Of a stretch of 46,109 nucleotides of DNA, positions 38,698-46,090 are shown one piece after another (position 1 is the first letter of the stretch; each line of letters starts with the position of its first letter). The notes under the pieces were generated by a model. It had not been told where the DNA came from and did no database searches. It was given only the letters and a program-made list of their open reading frames with translations. The translations under genes were made by a program, and so were the position numbers. This DNA is from Helicobacter cappadocius (GTDB lineage Bacteria; Campylobacterota; Campylobacteria; Campylobacterales; Helicobacteraceae), in NCBI RefSeq assembly GCF_030688855.1, contig NZ_JAUYZK010000013.1:1-46109 (forward strand), written 5' to 3'.

Positions 38698-39650
38698 CCT
38701 TTTTTCTTAAAATATATCACAGGCAAGATAGTAGAAATAATCATCACAATAATTGCCAAAGGATAGCCAAACTCCCATTGAAGTTCGGGCATATGTTCAA
38801 AGTTCATTCCATATATAGTTCCAATAAGTGTTGGAGGCATCATAGCCATTGTCGCAACAGTAAAAACCTTAATGATTTTATTTTGTTCTACATTGATCTG
38901 ACTAGTAAAAAGACTCTGGATATTATCAAGCACATTCATATTTACAGTTGTAAACTCTACAAGCGAATTAATATCTTTAAGAACAATCGTGAGATTCTTT
39001 TTGACATCCATATCAACTTTGTCACTCTTTAGTAGTGCTGTAATAGCACGACGTTTGTCAAAAAGTGAGTCACGCAGACTCATATTCAATTCTTGTAGGG
39101 TTGATAATTTTGCAAGAATTCCATCATGATCAAGACTGCTTTCATTGAAAACAACATTTTTTCTAAGCCAACTCGTTTCTCTCCCTGCACTCTCTAACAT
39201 ATCAGCATCTTTTTCCACTCTAACTTCAAAAATCTTACTGATAAGATCAAAACCATCTTCAAAATTTTTTGGACTTGCTAGAACACGTTGCTGTATCTCA
39301 TCAAAAACCCTGAATTCGTTGTAACGAATGGTAAATAAAATCCCCTGATAAATGATAAAAGTAACAGTCTGATTATGGAGCTCTAATTCTGAACTTCTTA
39401 TCAAAAAATAGGTATTGATAGTAATGCTTGTACTATCTTCCCAATATCTAGCACTCTGCTCAATCTCTTCGCGTTCTTCTTTTGTTGGAATATCAAGCAT
39501 ATATGTTTTGGCAATATAAGAGACTTCTGAACTGCTAGGATGGAGTAAATCTATCCATAGAATAATCCCATCATCAAGGGAAATATCTTCAACACTCTGG
39601 AAACTTTCTCTAGCCACAAGAGATTTTTTTTTCATAAACACATTCATCAT
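38688..39650 (-). CDS. corA: CorA family magnesium transporter
   Basis: Mg(II) channel of the inner membrane. The signature GMN is in [11 protein letters not shown] near residue 285 (from the ATG), between the two C-terminal transmembrane helices, after a long cytosolic helical domain. I place the start at ATG 39650 (320 residues, close to the H. pylori protein) because AAAGG lies 7 nt upstream; the longer frame opens at TTG 39668. The leader between pgk and corA holds a long hairpin and a possible leader peptide. Confidence 0.94.
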   Translation of the reverse strand: MMNVFMKKKSLVARESFQSVEDISLDDGIILWIDLLHPSSSEVSYIAKTYMLDIPTKEEREEIEQSARYWEDSTSITINTYFLIRSSELELHNQTVTFIIYQGILFTIRYNEFRVFDEIQQRVLASPKNFEDGFDLISKIFEVRVEKDADMLESAGRETSWLRKNVVFNESSLDHDGILAKLSTLQELNMSLRDSLFDKRRAITALLKSDKVDMDVKKNLTIVLKDINSLVEFTTVNMNVLDNIQSLFTSQINVEQNKIIKVFTVATMAMMPPTLIGTIYGMNFEHMPELQWEFGYPLAIIVMIISTILPVIYFKKKGWL

Positions 39651-39681
39651 ATAACAACCTTTGTGCAAATAAAGACTTCGA

Positions 39682-39735
39682 GGCTATGGATTTTGTAGAA
39701 TCTGCAATAAATACAGACTCGAAAAATCCATAGCC
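39682..39735 (-). promoter_or_regulatory. Long stem-loop between pgk and corA
   Basis: A perfect 13-bp inverted repeat (GGCTATGGATTTT / AAAATCCATAGCC) encloses a second, wobble-containing stem (GAGTCTG / CAGATTC). On the minus strand it sits 42 nt after the pgk stop and ends 32 nt before the corA ATG. No T run follows the stem on the minus strand, so it is either a processing or attenuation structure, or a terminator of unusual form. Confidence 0.6.
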
Positions 39736-39756
39736 CTAACTACGCTGATTTTCCAA
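39736..39756 (-). CDS. Possible 6-residue leader peptide upstream of corA
   Basis: A strong ribosome binding site, AAGGAGA, stands 5 nt before TTG at 39756, which opens TTG-GAA-AAT-CAG-CGT-AGT-TAG. The stop codon ends exactly where the long stem begins (39735). The arrangement resembles leader-peptide control of Mg transporters in enteric bacteria (mgtL, corL), but a good Shine-Dalgarno with a TTG codon can arise by chance. Confidence 0.25.
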   Translation of the reverse strand: MENQRS

Positions 39757-39775
39757 TATCTCTCCTTGTTTAGAC

Positions 39776-40987
39776 TTATTTTTTATCTAGCACTTCAAAT
39801 GCAGGGAGTATTTTGCCCTCTAAAAGCTCCAAAGAAGCTCCACCGCCTGTAGAAATAAAGCTCATATTATCTCGCTCACCCGCTTTGTCAATAGCATCTG
39901 CGGTATCCCCACCTCCAATAAGTGAAAATGCGTAAGTATCAGATATGGCACGAGCAATATTAAATGTTCCTCTTGAGAATTGCGATATTTCATAAACTCC
40001 AAGTGGACCATTCCAAATAATCGTCTGAGAAGAATGTATCACCTCTGTAAAAAGCTTTGTAGTTGCTGGTCCCATATCTACAGCCATATAGCCTTCAGGC
40101 ACATCTTGAGCCGGAGTGATTTTGATATTTTTATGCTCTTTAACATCATCTGTACTCACGACATCTACAGGTAGATATATTTTCACATTCTTCGTCTTAG
40201 CAAGATGGAGAATTTTCAACGCATCTTCAATAAGGGCATCTTCTGTAAGGGATTTTTGCATATTATAACCGATCGCCTTCAAGAAAGTATTGCTCATTGC
40301 ACCTCCTATGATGATTTTATCCACCACATCAAGAATATTTACCAATAGCTCTAGCTTTGAGCTTACTTTAGCACCTCCGACAATAAGCAAAACAGGTTGA
40401 AGCGGATTTGCTAGAGCTTTTGCAAAAGAATCAATTTCTTTTTTGAGCAACAAACCTGCAACTTTTTCTTTTGCGTATTCTGCCACTCCATAAGTACTAG
40501 CGTGGGCACGATGACTAGTTCCAAATGCATCACTTACATACACATCACACAAACTAGCAAGTTTTTCACTGAGTTCTCTAGAGTTTTTTTCTTCGCCCTC
40601 ATAAAAACGAATATTTTCCAAAAGTATCACACTTCCTTTTGGGAGAGTCTTTTGAAGAGTGATTGCAGAATCGATACTGTCAGCAAAAGAAACATTTTTA
40701 TCTAAAAGCCTCTCAAGACGTTTGAGAATATGCTTAAGAGAAAATGCGGAATCCTTGCCCTTAGGTCGCCCTAGATGACTTACCAAAATAATGGATTTTG
40801 CATCATTATCAATACAATAATTGATTGTAGGCAATGCTTCACGCATACGGGTATCATCAGAAATATTGAAATCTTTATCCATGGGTACATTAAAATCCAC
40901 ACGAATGAGTATTTTTTTATCTTTTAGTTCAATATCACGAATGCTTTTTGTTCGTTGCATTAGTGCAATACTAGCTACTTGTAGCAT
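39776..40987 (-). CDS. pgk: Phosphoglycerate kinase
   Basis: Interconverts 1,3-bisphosphoglycerate and 3-phosphoglycerate with ADP/ATP. The substrate loop is ILIRVDFNVPMD near 26-37; SHLGRPKG near 70, FGTSHRAHAS near 165 and the C-terminal GGGDTADA near 365 are all present. 403 residues. The ATG at 40987 has AGGAGC upstream. With gap and pgi it forms a glycolysis/gluconeogenesis cluster. Confidence 0.97.
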   Translation of the reverse strand: MLQVASIALMQRTKSIRDIELKDKKILIRVDFNVPMDKDFNISDDTRMREALPTINYCIDNDAKSIILVSHLGRPKGKDSAFSLKHILKRLERLLDKNVSFADSIDSAITLQKTLPKGSVILLENIRFYEGEEKNSRELSEKLASLCDVYVSDAFGTSHRAHASTYGVAEYAKEKVAGLLLKKEIDSFAKALANPLQPVLLIVGGAKVSSKLELLVNILDVVDKIIIGGAMSNTFLKAIGYNMQKSLTEDALIEDALKILHLAKTKNVKIYLPVDVVSTDDVKEHKNIKITPAQDVPEGYMAVDMGPATTKLFTEVIHSSQTIIWNGPLGVYEISQFSRGTFNIARAISDTYAFSLIGGGDTADAIDKAGERDNMSFISTGGGASLELLEGKILPAFEVLDKK

Positions 40988-41032
40988 TGAAGCTCCTTTT
41001 GGGAAGTAAATTATTCAGGCATTTTATCAAAA

Positions 41033-42322
41033 TCAAGCTTTTGATAAAATCTTAAAAATCTCTCTAAGGCGAATTTTTCCAAGTTCTACACCGGGCTGAT
41101 CATAAGAATTAATATTAAATATGCCACCCACACAAGAAGTCAGAAGTTCAAAATATATAATAAGCTTCCCAACATTTGTTTCGCATAATTCTTCTAACTC
41201 AATATGATCTGTAGGAATACCCTCATTTTGTATGGTTTCCATTGTGGCAATTTGCTGTACATTGAGAAGTTTTGCAAATGAAGCACCATTGACAAAATCA
41301 GTACAACCTAAATACTCAAAAGAAATATCTGGTATCTTTGGTTCAATATATTTGGCTTGATGAATACTTAAAAAAGTAATGGTTTTATCCATCAATCCCT
41401 GTGCAATAAGCTGTAAAAAAGAATGCTGATCGATACTTCCAATAAGACTAATAGGGGTGAGACCAACTTTTTTACCATAAATATCAAACTTTCCTAGCGA
41501 CTCTCCCCATAATTGGACATACCAAGAATTAAAATCCTTAAATACACTTGAGTAAGAAAATAAAATATTAATAGGAAATCTATCTCGATTTTTTGCTAGA
41601 AAAATCGCTTTTTTTAAGAGATGTTCCTCCTTTCTTTCAAAAAAATTCTTCTCAAATTCTGCTGCCCCTTCCAAAAGTCTTTCTACATCATAACCCAGAA
41701 GCATCAAAGGAAGCACTCCAACTGCACTAAGAACAGAAAATCTTCCGCCAATATTTTTTGAAATACCCACTGTAGATACTTGTTCTTTTTTTCCTAGAAG
41801 ATACAAGGGGGAATCTTCATCTGTAATAAATAAAAGATGAGATTTTTTTTCAAAGCTTTCAAACAAGCCATAACGATGAATAACATACTTCATTAACGAT
41901 GAAGTTTCAATAGTTGTGCCAGATTTTGAAATGATGATAAAAAGCGAATCTTTTATGTGAATATTATATAGAGATTTTTGAATCTCTATAGGATCAGTAT
42001 GTTCCAAAAAAGCCAATTGAATCTTTTTTCTCGCAGGAAGATGAGAAAGAAGTCCATCAATTGCTTTTAATCCAAGAGAACTCCCACCAATGCCTATAAT
42101 AACAATATTTTTCACACTATCTAAAAAAAACTGCTTTTCTTTTACATAAGCATGGGATTCTTGTAAGGCTTTTTGTTCAAAAGGAAGTTCATAATAGCCA
42201 CTTTTTTTATTTTTTCGCTCAAGGGAAATAAGATCAAAAACACTATCAAGTGCCTTTTGATTAGGGTTAGCAAGATGCCTTAGATCTGAATTTTTATCAA
42301 AATATTGGTTAAAAGTTAGCAT
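41033..42322 (-). CDS. pgi: Glucose-6-phosphate isomerase
   Basis: Interconverts glucose 6-phosphate and fructose 6-phosphate. Phosphate-binding IGIGGSSLG near 76-84 and ISKSGTTIET near 130-139 are clear; the catalytic Glu is in LWGESLGKFD near 270. 429 residues from ATG 42322, the short form of the enzyme (H. pylori PGI is longer, about 545). An alternative start at TTG 42343 would overlap gap; I prefer the ATG 2 nt after the gap stop. Confidence 0.93.
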   Translation of the reverse strand: MLTFNQYFDKNSDLRHLANPNQKALDSVFDLISLERKNKKSGYYELPFEQKALQESHAYVKEKQFFLDSVKNIVIIGIGGSSLGLKAIDGLLSHLPARKKIQLAFLEHTDPIEIQKSLYNIHIKDSLFIIISKSGTTIETSSLMKYVIHRYGLFESFEKKSHLLFITDEDSPLYLLGKKEQVSTVGISKNIGGRFSVLSAVGVLPLMLLGYDVERLLEGAAEFEKNFFERKEEHLLKKAIFLAKNRDRFPINILFSYSSVFKDFNSWYVQLWGESLGKFDIYGKKVGLTPISLIGSIDQHSFLQLIAQGLMDKTITFLSIHQAKYIEPKIPDISFEYLGCTDFVNGASFAKLLNVQQIATMETIQNEGIPTDHIELEELCETNVGKLIIYFELLTSCVGGIFNINSYDQPGVELGKIRLREIFKILSKA

Positions 42323-42324
42323 AT

Positions 42325-43317
42325 CTAGTGAGTCAAAGCCCAAACAGTCATATCTACAAGTCTATGACTATAACCCATCTCATTATCATACCATGCCAAA
42401 ACTTTTGCAGTTTTTTGACCTACTACAAGCGTTTTATCAGGGACAAAAATAGCACTATAAGAAGAACCTATAAAATCGCTAGAGACACATTTGTCCTCAT
42501 CTACAAGAATAATACCCTTCATGGAAGATTTTTGAGCACCTAAAAAGGCTTGATTAATATCTTCTTTTGTAACACTTTTGAGCAAATTCACATTCAAATC
42601 TACCAAACTGACATCAGGAGTGGGTACGCGAATGGCAAAACCATTAAACTTCCCATCTAACTCAGGCATCACTAAACCAATAGCTTTTGCCGCGCCCGTT
42701 GAAGTTGGTATCATATTAAGTGCAGCTGCCCTCGCACGTCTAATATCCTTGTGTTTAACATCTAAAATATTTTGGTCATTAGTATAGCTATGAATTGTGC
42801 TCATCAATCCATTTTCTATACCAAAATTATCTTGAAGTACCTTTGCTATAGGGGCTAGGCAATTTGTCGTGCAAGAAGCATTAGAGATTACTCTTTCACC
42901 CTTATAAGCAGTGTGATTAACCCCATAGACAAAAGTAGGTGTATTTTCTGCAGGTGCGGATATGACAACTTTTTGCACTTTATCTCTTATGTGGATAGAA
43001 GATTTTTCCAAAGCATTAAATTTGCCAGTGCATTCAATTACGCCTATAACTCCGCATTTAGAAAAATCTAATTTTGCAGGATCTCGATCAGAGAAGATTT
43101 TTACATTTTTATTATTCCCTATACGAAGGGTATTATCATCTATCTTTTCTGCATCATAGCTTCTATGCACAGAATCGTATCGTATCAAATGAAGTAAAGT
43201 ATCAATATCTGTTGTTGTATTGAGTGCAACAAGTTCAATATCATCTCTAGTTCCAATAATTCTACTTGTGCATAATCCAATTCTACCTGTTCCATTGATT
43301 GCAACTTTTAAGGACAT
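42325..43317 (-). CDS. gap: Glyceraldehyde-3-phosphate dehydrogenase
   Basis: Oxidises or reduces glyceraldehyde 3-phosphate. Rossmann loop NGTGRIGLC at 8-16, catalytic Cys149 in [12 protein letters not shown] and [11 protein letters not shown] at the C-terminus. The usual NAD-selective Asp after the second strand is replaced by Asn33-Thr34 (ALNTTTD), which suggests NADP can be used. 330 residues. ATG 43317 follows AAGGAGTAGGT. Confidence 0.96.
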   Translation of the reverse strand: MSLKVAINGTGRIGLCTSRIIGTRDDIELVALNTTTDIDTLLHLIRYDSVHRSYDAEKIDDNTLRIGNNKNVKIFSDRDPAKLDFSKCGVIGVIECTGKFNALEKSSIHIRDKVQKVVISAPAENTPTFVYGVNHTAYKGERVISNASCTTNCLAPIAKVLQDNFGIENGLMSTIHSYTNDQNILDVKHKDIRRARAAALNMIPTSTGAAKAIGLVMPELDGKFNGFAIRVPTPDVSLVDLNVNLLKSVTKEDINQAFLGAQKSSMKGIILVDEDKCVSSDFIGSSYSAIFVPDKTLVVGQKTAKVLAWYDNEMGYSHRLVDMTVWALTH

Positions 43318-43494
43318 ACCTACTCCTTAGTATTATTGTTATATTGGGGTAATTCTATATGAAAATGCCTTAAAAACTCGAAAAAAATGAGGAAAATTTT
43401 ATAAAATGCCCTAAAATACTTGATTTTAAAACAAAATATATGTAGAATAAGCGGGTTTTGAATAAAAACAAAATATCCTAAACGGAGGTTTATT

Positions 43495-43782
43495 ATGAAT
43501 AAAGCGGAATTTGTCGATTTTGTAAAAGACGCAGGAGACTACTCAACAAAAAAAGATGCAGAGACTGCAGTTAATGCTTTTGTTGCAGCAGTAGAAAAAG
43601 CACTTTCGAAAAAACAAAGCGTTGAGCTTGTAGGTTTTGGAAAATTTGAAACTGTTCTTCAAAAAGGTAAGTCAGGAAAAGTTCCTGGTAGTAGTAAAAC
43701 CTACAAAACAGCTGACAAAATGGTACCAAAATTCAAACCAGGCAAAGGTCTTAAAGATCAAGTTGCTAAAGCAAAAAAATAA
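43495..43782 (+). CDS. hup: DNA-binding protein HU
   Basis: Nucleoid histone-like protein that bends DNA as a dimer. The 95 residues show the HU body MNKAEFVDFVKDAG, VELVGFGKFET near 45-55 and the beta-arm region with Pro (KVPGSSKTYKTADKMVPKFKPG near 63-84; the arm sequence differs from enteric HU). GGAGG precedes the ATG and TAGAAT at 43443-43448 is a candidate -10. A strong terminator follows and then the tRNA-Arg gene. Confidence 0.96.
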   Translation: MNKAEFVDFVKDAGDYSTKKDAETAVNAFVAAVEKALSKKQSVELVGFGKFETVLQKGKSGKVPGSSKTYKTADKMVPKFKPGKGLKDQVAKAKK

Positions 43783-43788
43783 GTTTAT

Positions 43789-43829
43789 ACCGCATTTTGG
43801 ACTTTTATGGAGTCTGGATGCGGTTTTTT
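43789..43829 (+). terminator. Intrinsic terminator after hup
   Basis: ACCGCAT / ATGCGGT 7-bp stem with an inner GACT / AGTC pairing, followed directly by a run of seven T. It separates hup from the tRNA-Arg gene that starts 8 nt later. Confidence 0.85.
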
Positions 43830-43836
43830 AATGTCT

Positions 43837-43913
43837 GTCCCCGTAGCTCAGCAGGATAGAGCGTATGATTCCTAATCATAAGGTCGTGGGTTCGAATCCC
43901 GCCGAGGACACCA
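43837..43913 (+). tRNA. tRNA-Arg (anticodon CCT), CCA encoded
   Basis: 77 nt folding into a full cloverleaf: D stem GCTC/GAGC, anticodon stem TATGA/TCATA around loop TTCCTAA (anticodon CCT, Arg), T stem GTGGG/CCCGC with loop TTCGAAT, discriminator A and genomic CCA. The acceptor stem GTCCCCG / CGAGGAC pairs except position 5-68 (C opposite A). The gene is the likely attachment site of the integrase element that begins downstream. Confidence 0.95.
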
Positions 43914-43942
43914 CTAGATTTTCTGCAATTTTCTTAAAATAC

Positions 43943-44065
43943 CATCTAAAATTATTTTAATATATTTATCATCATTTTATCCCATAAATATGGACTTAGT
44001 AAGGTATAATCACTGATGATTTTAAGGCAATGATTTTTATTTATCATCATCTAAAATCATTTAAA
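43943..44065 (+). repeat. Direct repeats between tRNA-Arg and the integrase gene
   Basis: CATCTAAAATTATTTTAA (43943-43960) and CATCTAAAATCATTTAAA (44048-44065) share 16 of 18 bases; a further TTTATCATCAT pair occurs near 43967 and 44040. Such arm-type repeats flanking a tRNA-adjacent integrase gene are candidate integrase or excisionase binding sites. Confidence 0.5.
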
Positions 44066-44097
44066 ATTATCCAAAATAATCACAAAAAGGGGACAGA

Positions 44098-45144
44098 TTG
44101 GGGATGGCTAAAAACCTCAGTAGCCGAAAATATGAAGGTGTAAGATACAAAAACTTAAGCGATGGGGATGTGGCTTATTATATTCGTTTTACCAAAGATG
44201 GAAAACGATATGAGAAAAAAGTGGGGACAAAATTTGGCGGTTATAGCGAGAAAAAAGCTTACAACAAAAAAATAGAGATGGAGCATTCAGAAAAGATTGA
44301 TGATAAGTCTATCAAATTCAGAGAAGTTGCCGATAGATTACTAGAAATAAAAAAGATTCACCTAAGAAAAAAATCATTTTTAACTATTTGTGGAGTTAGA
44401 AAACACCTAGAATATTTAGATGATAGATATATTGACTCAATCAACCAAAAAGATATTAATGATATGATTATCAGCCTTAAAAACAAGATGGCAAATAGCA
44501 GTATCAACCGAATAATAAGCACATTAAAGGCTGTTTTAGAATTTGCCAACACAGAATATGGGATTAAAGCTCAAAAACTATCTATTCAAAAACTCAAAAC
44601 CAATGATAATAGAGAGAGATTCTTGAGCAAAGAGGAGATTCTAGCACTCAAAATAGCACTAAATAGCCACTATGAACACTTATTATTTGTAAATCTAGCT
44701 CTCTGTACTGGTGCTAGGCTGATGAGTATTTTAGATATAAGAAAAAAAGATATTGATTTAAAAAACAAGACTATCAAACTAAGAGATTTTAAAAATCCAT
44801 CAACTTATCAAGGCTATCTAAATGATGAGGTCAAAGAATTATTATTAAAAAAATGGGATAATCTAAAAGATGATGACAAAGTTATTCAAAAAAGCAAGAG
44901 ACTTATCACCGAAAAACTGCAGGGTATTTTAAACCATTTATTCAATCAAAACTCACCTGAAAATAAACAAAAAGTCGTTATTCATAGTTTGCGTCATACC
45001 TTTGCATCTCATTTAGCTATCGGGAATACACCTATTCAGATCATTCAAAAACTCCTCAATCATAAGGATATACACATGACAATGCGATACTCTCATTTAA
45101 TGCCTGATAGTGGCAAAGAATGGGTAGATAAAATATGGAATTGA
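44098..45144 (+). CDS. Tyrosine recombinase/integrase of an integrative element
   Basis: 348 residues. N-terminal arm-binding region (about 5-60), SAM-like core-binding domain (about 72-155) and catalytic domain with R207 (CTGARLMS), H296-S-L-R299, H322 and nucleophile Y331 (MTMRYSHL). All tyrosine recombinase residues are present, so it should be active. The start may be TTG 44098 (GGGG 5 nt upstream) or ATG 44104. It lies 184 nt past the tRNA-Arg 3' end and points away from it, the standard position for a tRNA-targeting integrase. Genes of the element beyond 46109 are not visible. Confidence 0.93.
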   Translation: MGMAKNLSSRKYEGVRYKNLSDGDVAYYIRFTKDGKRYEKKVGTKFGGYSEKKAYNKKIEMEHSEKIDDKSIKFREVADRLLEIKKIHLRKKSFLTICGVRKHLEYLDDRYIDSINQKDINDMIISLKNKMANSSINRIISTLKAVLEFANTEYGIKAQKLSIQKLKTNDNRERFLSKEEILALKIALNSHYEHLLFVNLALCTGARLMSILDIRKKDIDLKNKTIKLRDFKNPSTYQGYLNDEVKELLLKKWDNLKDDDKVIQKSKRLITEKLQGILNHLFNQNSPENKQKVVIHSLRHTFASHLAIGNTPIQIIQKLLNHKDIHMTMRYSHLMPDSGKEWVDKIWN

Positions 45145-45229
45145 CTGAAAGTTAAAAGCTTTAATTGTTAAGAAATTTATTCATTTAAAAAGGCTAAAAA
45201 TCTCTTTATTTTGACTCTATTCTCAATCT

Positions 45230-45315
45230 TTAATTTCCGAAAAATAACCGCCATAAAATCCCTTAACTTCCGCATAATAACTATCAAACTATCTATGGTT
45301 TTTCCGAAAAACTAG
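45230..45315 (+). repeat. Three direct repeats spaced 33-34 nt
   Basis: TTAATTTCCGAAAAATAAC (45230) and TTAACTTCCGCATAATAAC (45263) agree at 16 of 19 bases; a third, weaker copy with TTTTTCCGAAAAAC follows near 45297. The TCCG cores are 33 and 34 nt apart, about three helical turns, so bound proteins would face the same side. Confidence 0.5.
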
Positions 45316-45402
45316 CCTCAAAAAACTTCCAAAATAAATCATTAATACAAGATGCTAGTAAATATCATTCTAAACTCTAAGATCAAATAAAAATCCGATC
45401 AA

Positions 45403-45457
45403 TATGCACAAAAAATATAAAATATGTTTTGCCAAAATAAAATCTTAGTTGTGCATA
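45403..45457. repeat. 9-bp perfect inverted repeat
   Basis: TATGCACAA (45403-45411) and TTGTGCATA (45449-45457) separated by 37 nt of AT-rich sequence. No T run follows, so it is not a terminator. Confidence 0.45.
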
Positions 45458-45474
45458 CAAGCTACATAAGAGAA

Positions 45475-45531
45475 TCAATCAAGCTCTGCATTCAACCCCT
45501 CCCCTGTGTTTGGGTCCTTCTCACTCGTCAT
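45475..45531 (-). CDS. Possible 18-residue small ORF
   Basis: ATG at 45531 with AGGA five nt upstream opens an 18-codon frame (MTSEKDPNTGEGLNAELD) through the GC-rich island. Hydrophilic, no known motif. Chance is a real possibility at this length. Confidence 0.2.
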   Translation of the reverse strand: MTSEKDPNTGEGLNAELD

Positions 45532-45743
45532 AAATTCCTGCGGTTAGCCACCTGCGGGGGGAGGATGGGATAAGGGGGAAAAAAGGTGAGTTCATATTCA
45601 TATAAAATTTAAATAAAAAAAATATTTTAAAAAAGGTTTTAAAAATATCATTTTAATAACATTTGATGGGTGGTTGTAAGATGCGTATTAGAAGGGGTTT
45701 TGTGGGGCTATTGGCAGAGATTGGATTAAAATAGGGCTTGATA

Positions 45744-45905
45744 GTGAAATTTAGGCGGGTTAAAATACTTTTTTTAATCAAAAGAAGGCTTGACAAATTT
45801 ATAAAAATAGTATCTAAAAAATCATATGAAATGAAGGATTTTGGCACTTCAGGTGAGGAAAATAAGAGGGTTGATGTGGGTAAAAATAATGTTGTGCAAA
45901 GATAA
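45744..45905 (+). CDS. Possible 53-residue basic small protein
   Basis: GTG 45744 to TAA 45903-45905. The product is very basic in its first half (VKFRRVKILFLIKRRLDKF) and mixed polar afterwards. AGGG lies 8 nt upstream. I recognise no family. A longer frame on the opposite strand (45653-45976) looks like the Phe/Leu/Ile-rich shadow of AT-rich DNA. Confidence 0.3.
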   Translation: MKFRRVKILFLIKRRLDKFIKIVSKKSYEMKDFGTSGEENKRVDVGKNNVVQR

Positions 45906-45952
45906 AAATAGTAAATCATATTAAAAAATATAAAGTGGATTAAAAAGTGAGG

Positions 45953-46033
45953 ATGGCAAAAAAGAAATGTGTGCAAGAAATAAGGGCAAGCAGATATTAT
46001 TGTGATGATGGGATTTTGGAGGAGAAGCGTTAA
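45953..46033 (+). CDS. Possible 26-residue small ORF ending at a terminator
   Basis: ATG 45953 to TAA 46031-46033 encodes MAKKKCVQEIRASRYYCDDG and six more residues, with two Cys, two Tyr and a basic N-terminus. Its stop codon touches the perfect hairpin at 46034. GTG 45947 is an alternative start. The tight fit to a terminator favours a real short transcript. Confidence 0.3.
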   Translation: MAKKKCVQEIRASRYYCDDGILEEKR

Positions 46034-46059
46034 AAAAAGGATAACTGCTTATCCTTTTT
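46034..46059. terminator. Perfect 11-bp hairpin, probable bidirectional terminator
   Basis: AAAAAGGATAA / TTATCCTTTTT around a CTGC loop. The symmetric A and T runs suit intrinsic termination on both strands. Confidence 0.7.
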
Positions 46060-46060
46060 A

Positions 46061-46090
46061 GCTTCGCACACCGATCGCTTTATGCGAAGC
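46061..46090. repeat. GCTTCGCA/TGCGAAGC inverted repeat at the window edge
   Basis: 8-bp perfect inverted repeat around a 14-nt loop, followed by TAGCGAGTA and TAGCGATAC as a short tandem motif. It is cut by the window end, so its full form is unknown. Confidence 0.5.

Noticed and set aside
45653-45976. 107-codon frame on the minus strand
   Set aside because: Composition is dominated by Phe, Leu, Ile and Ser with no ribosome binding site or motif; it looks like the reverse complement of AT-rich DNA with small plus-strand frames.
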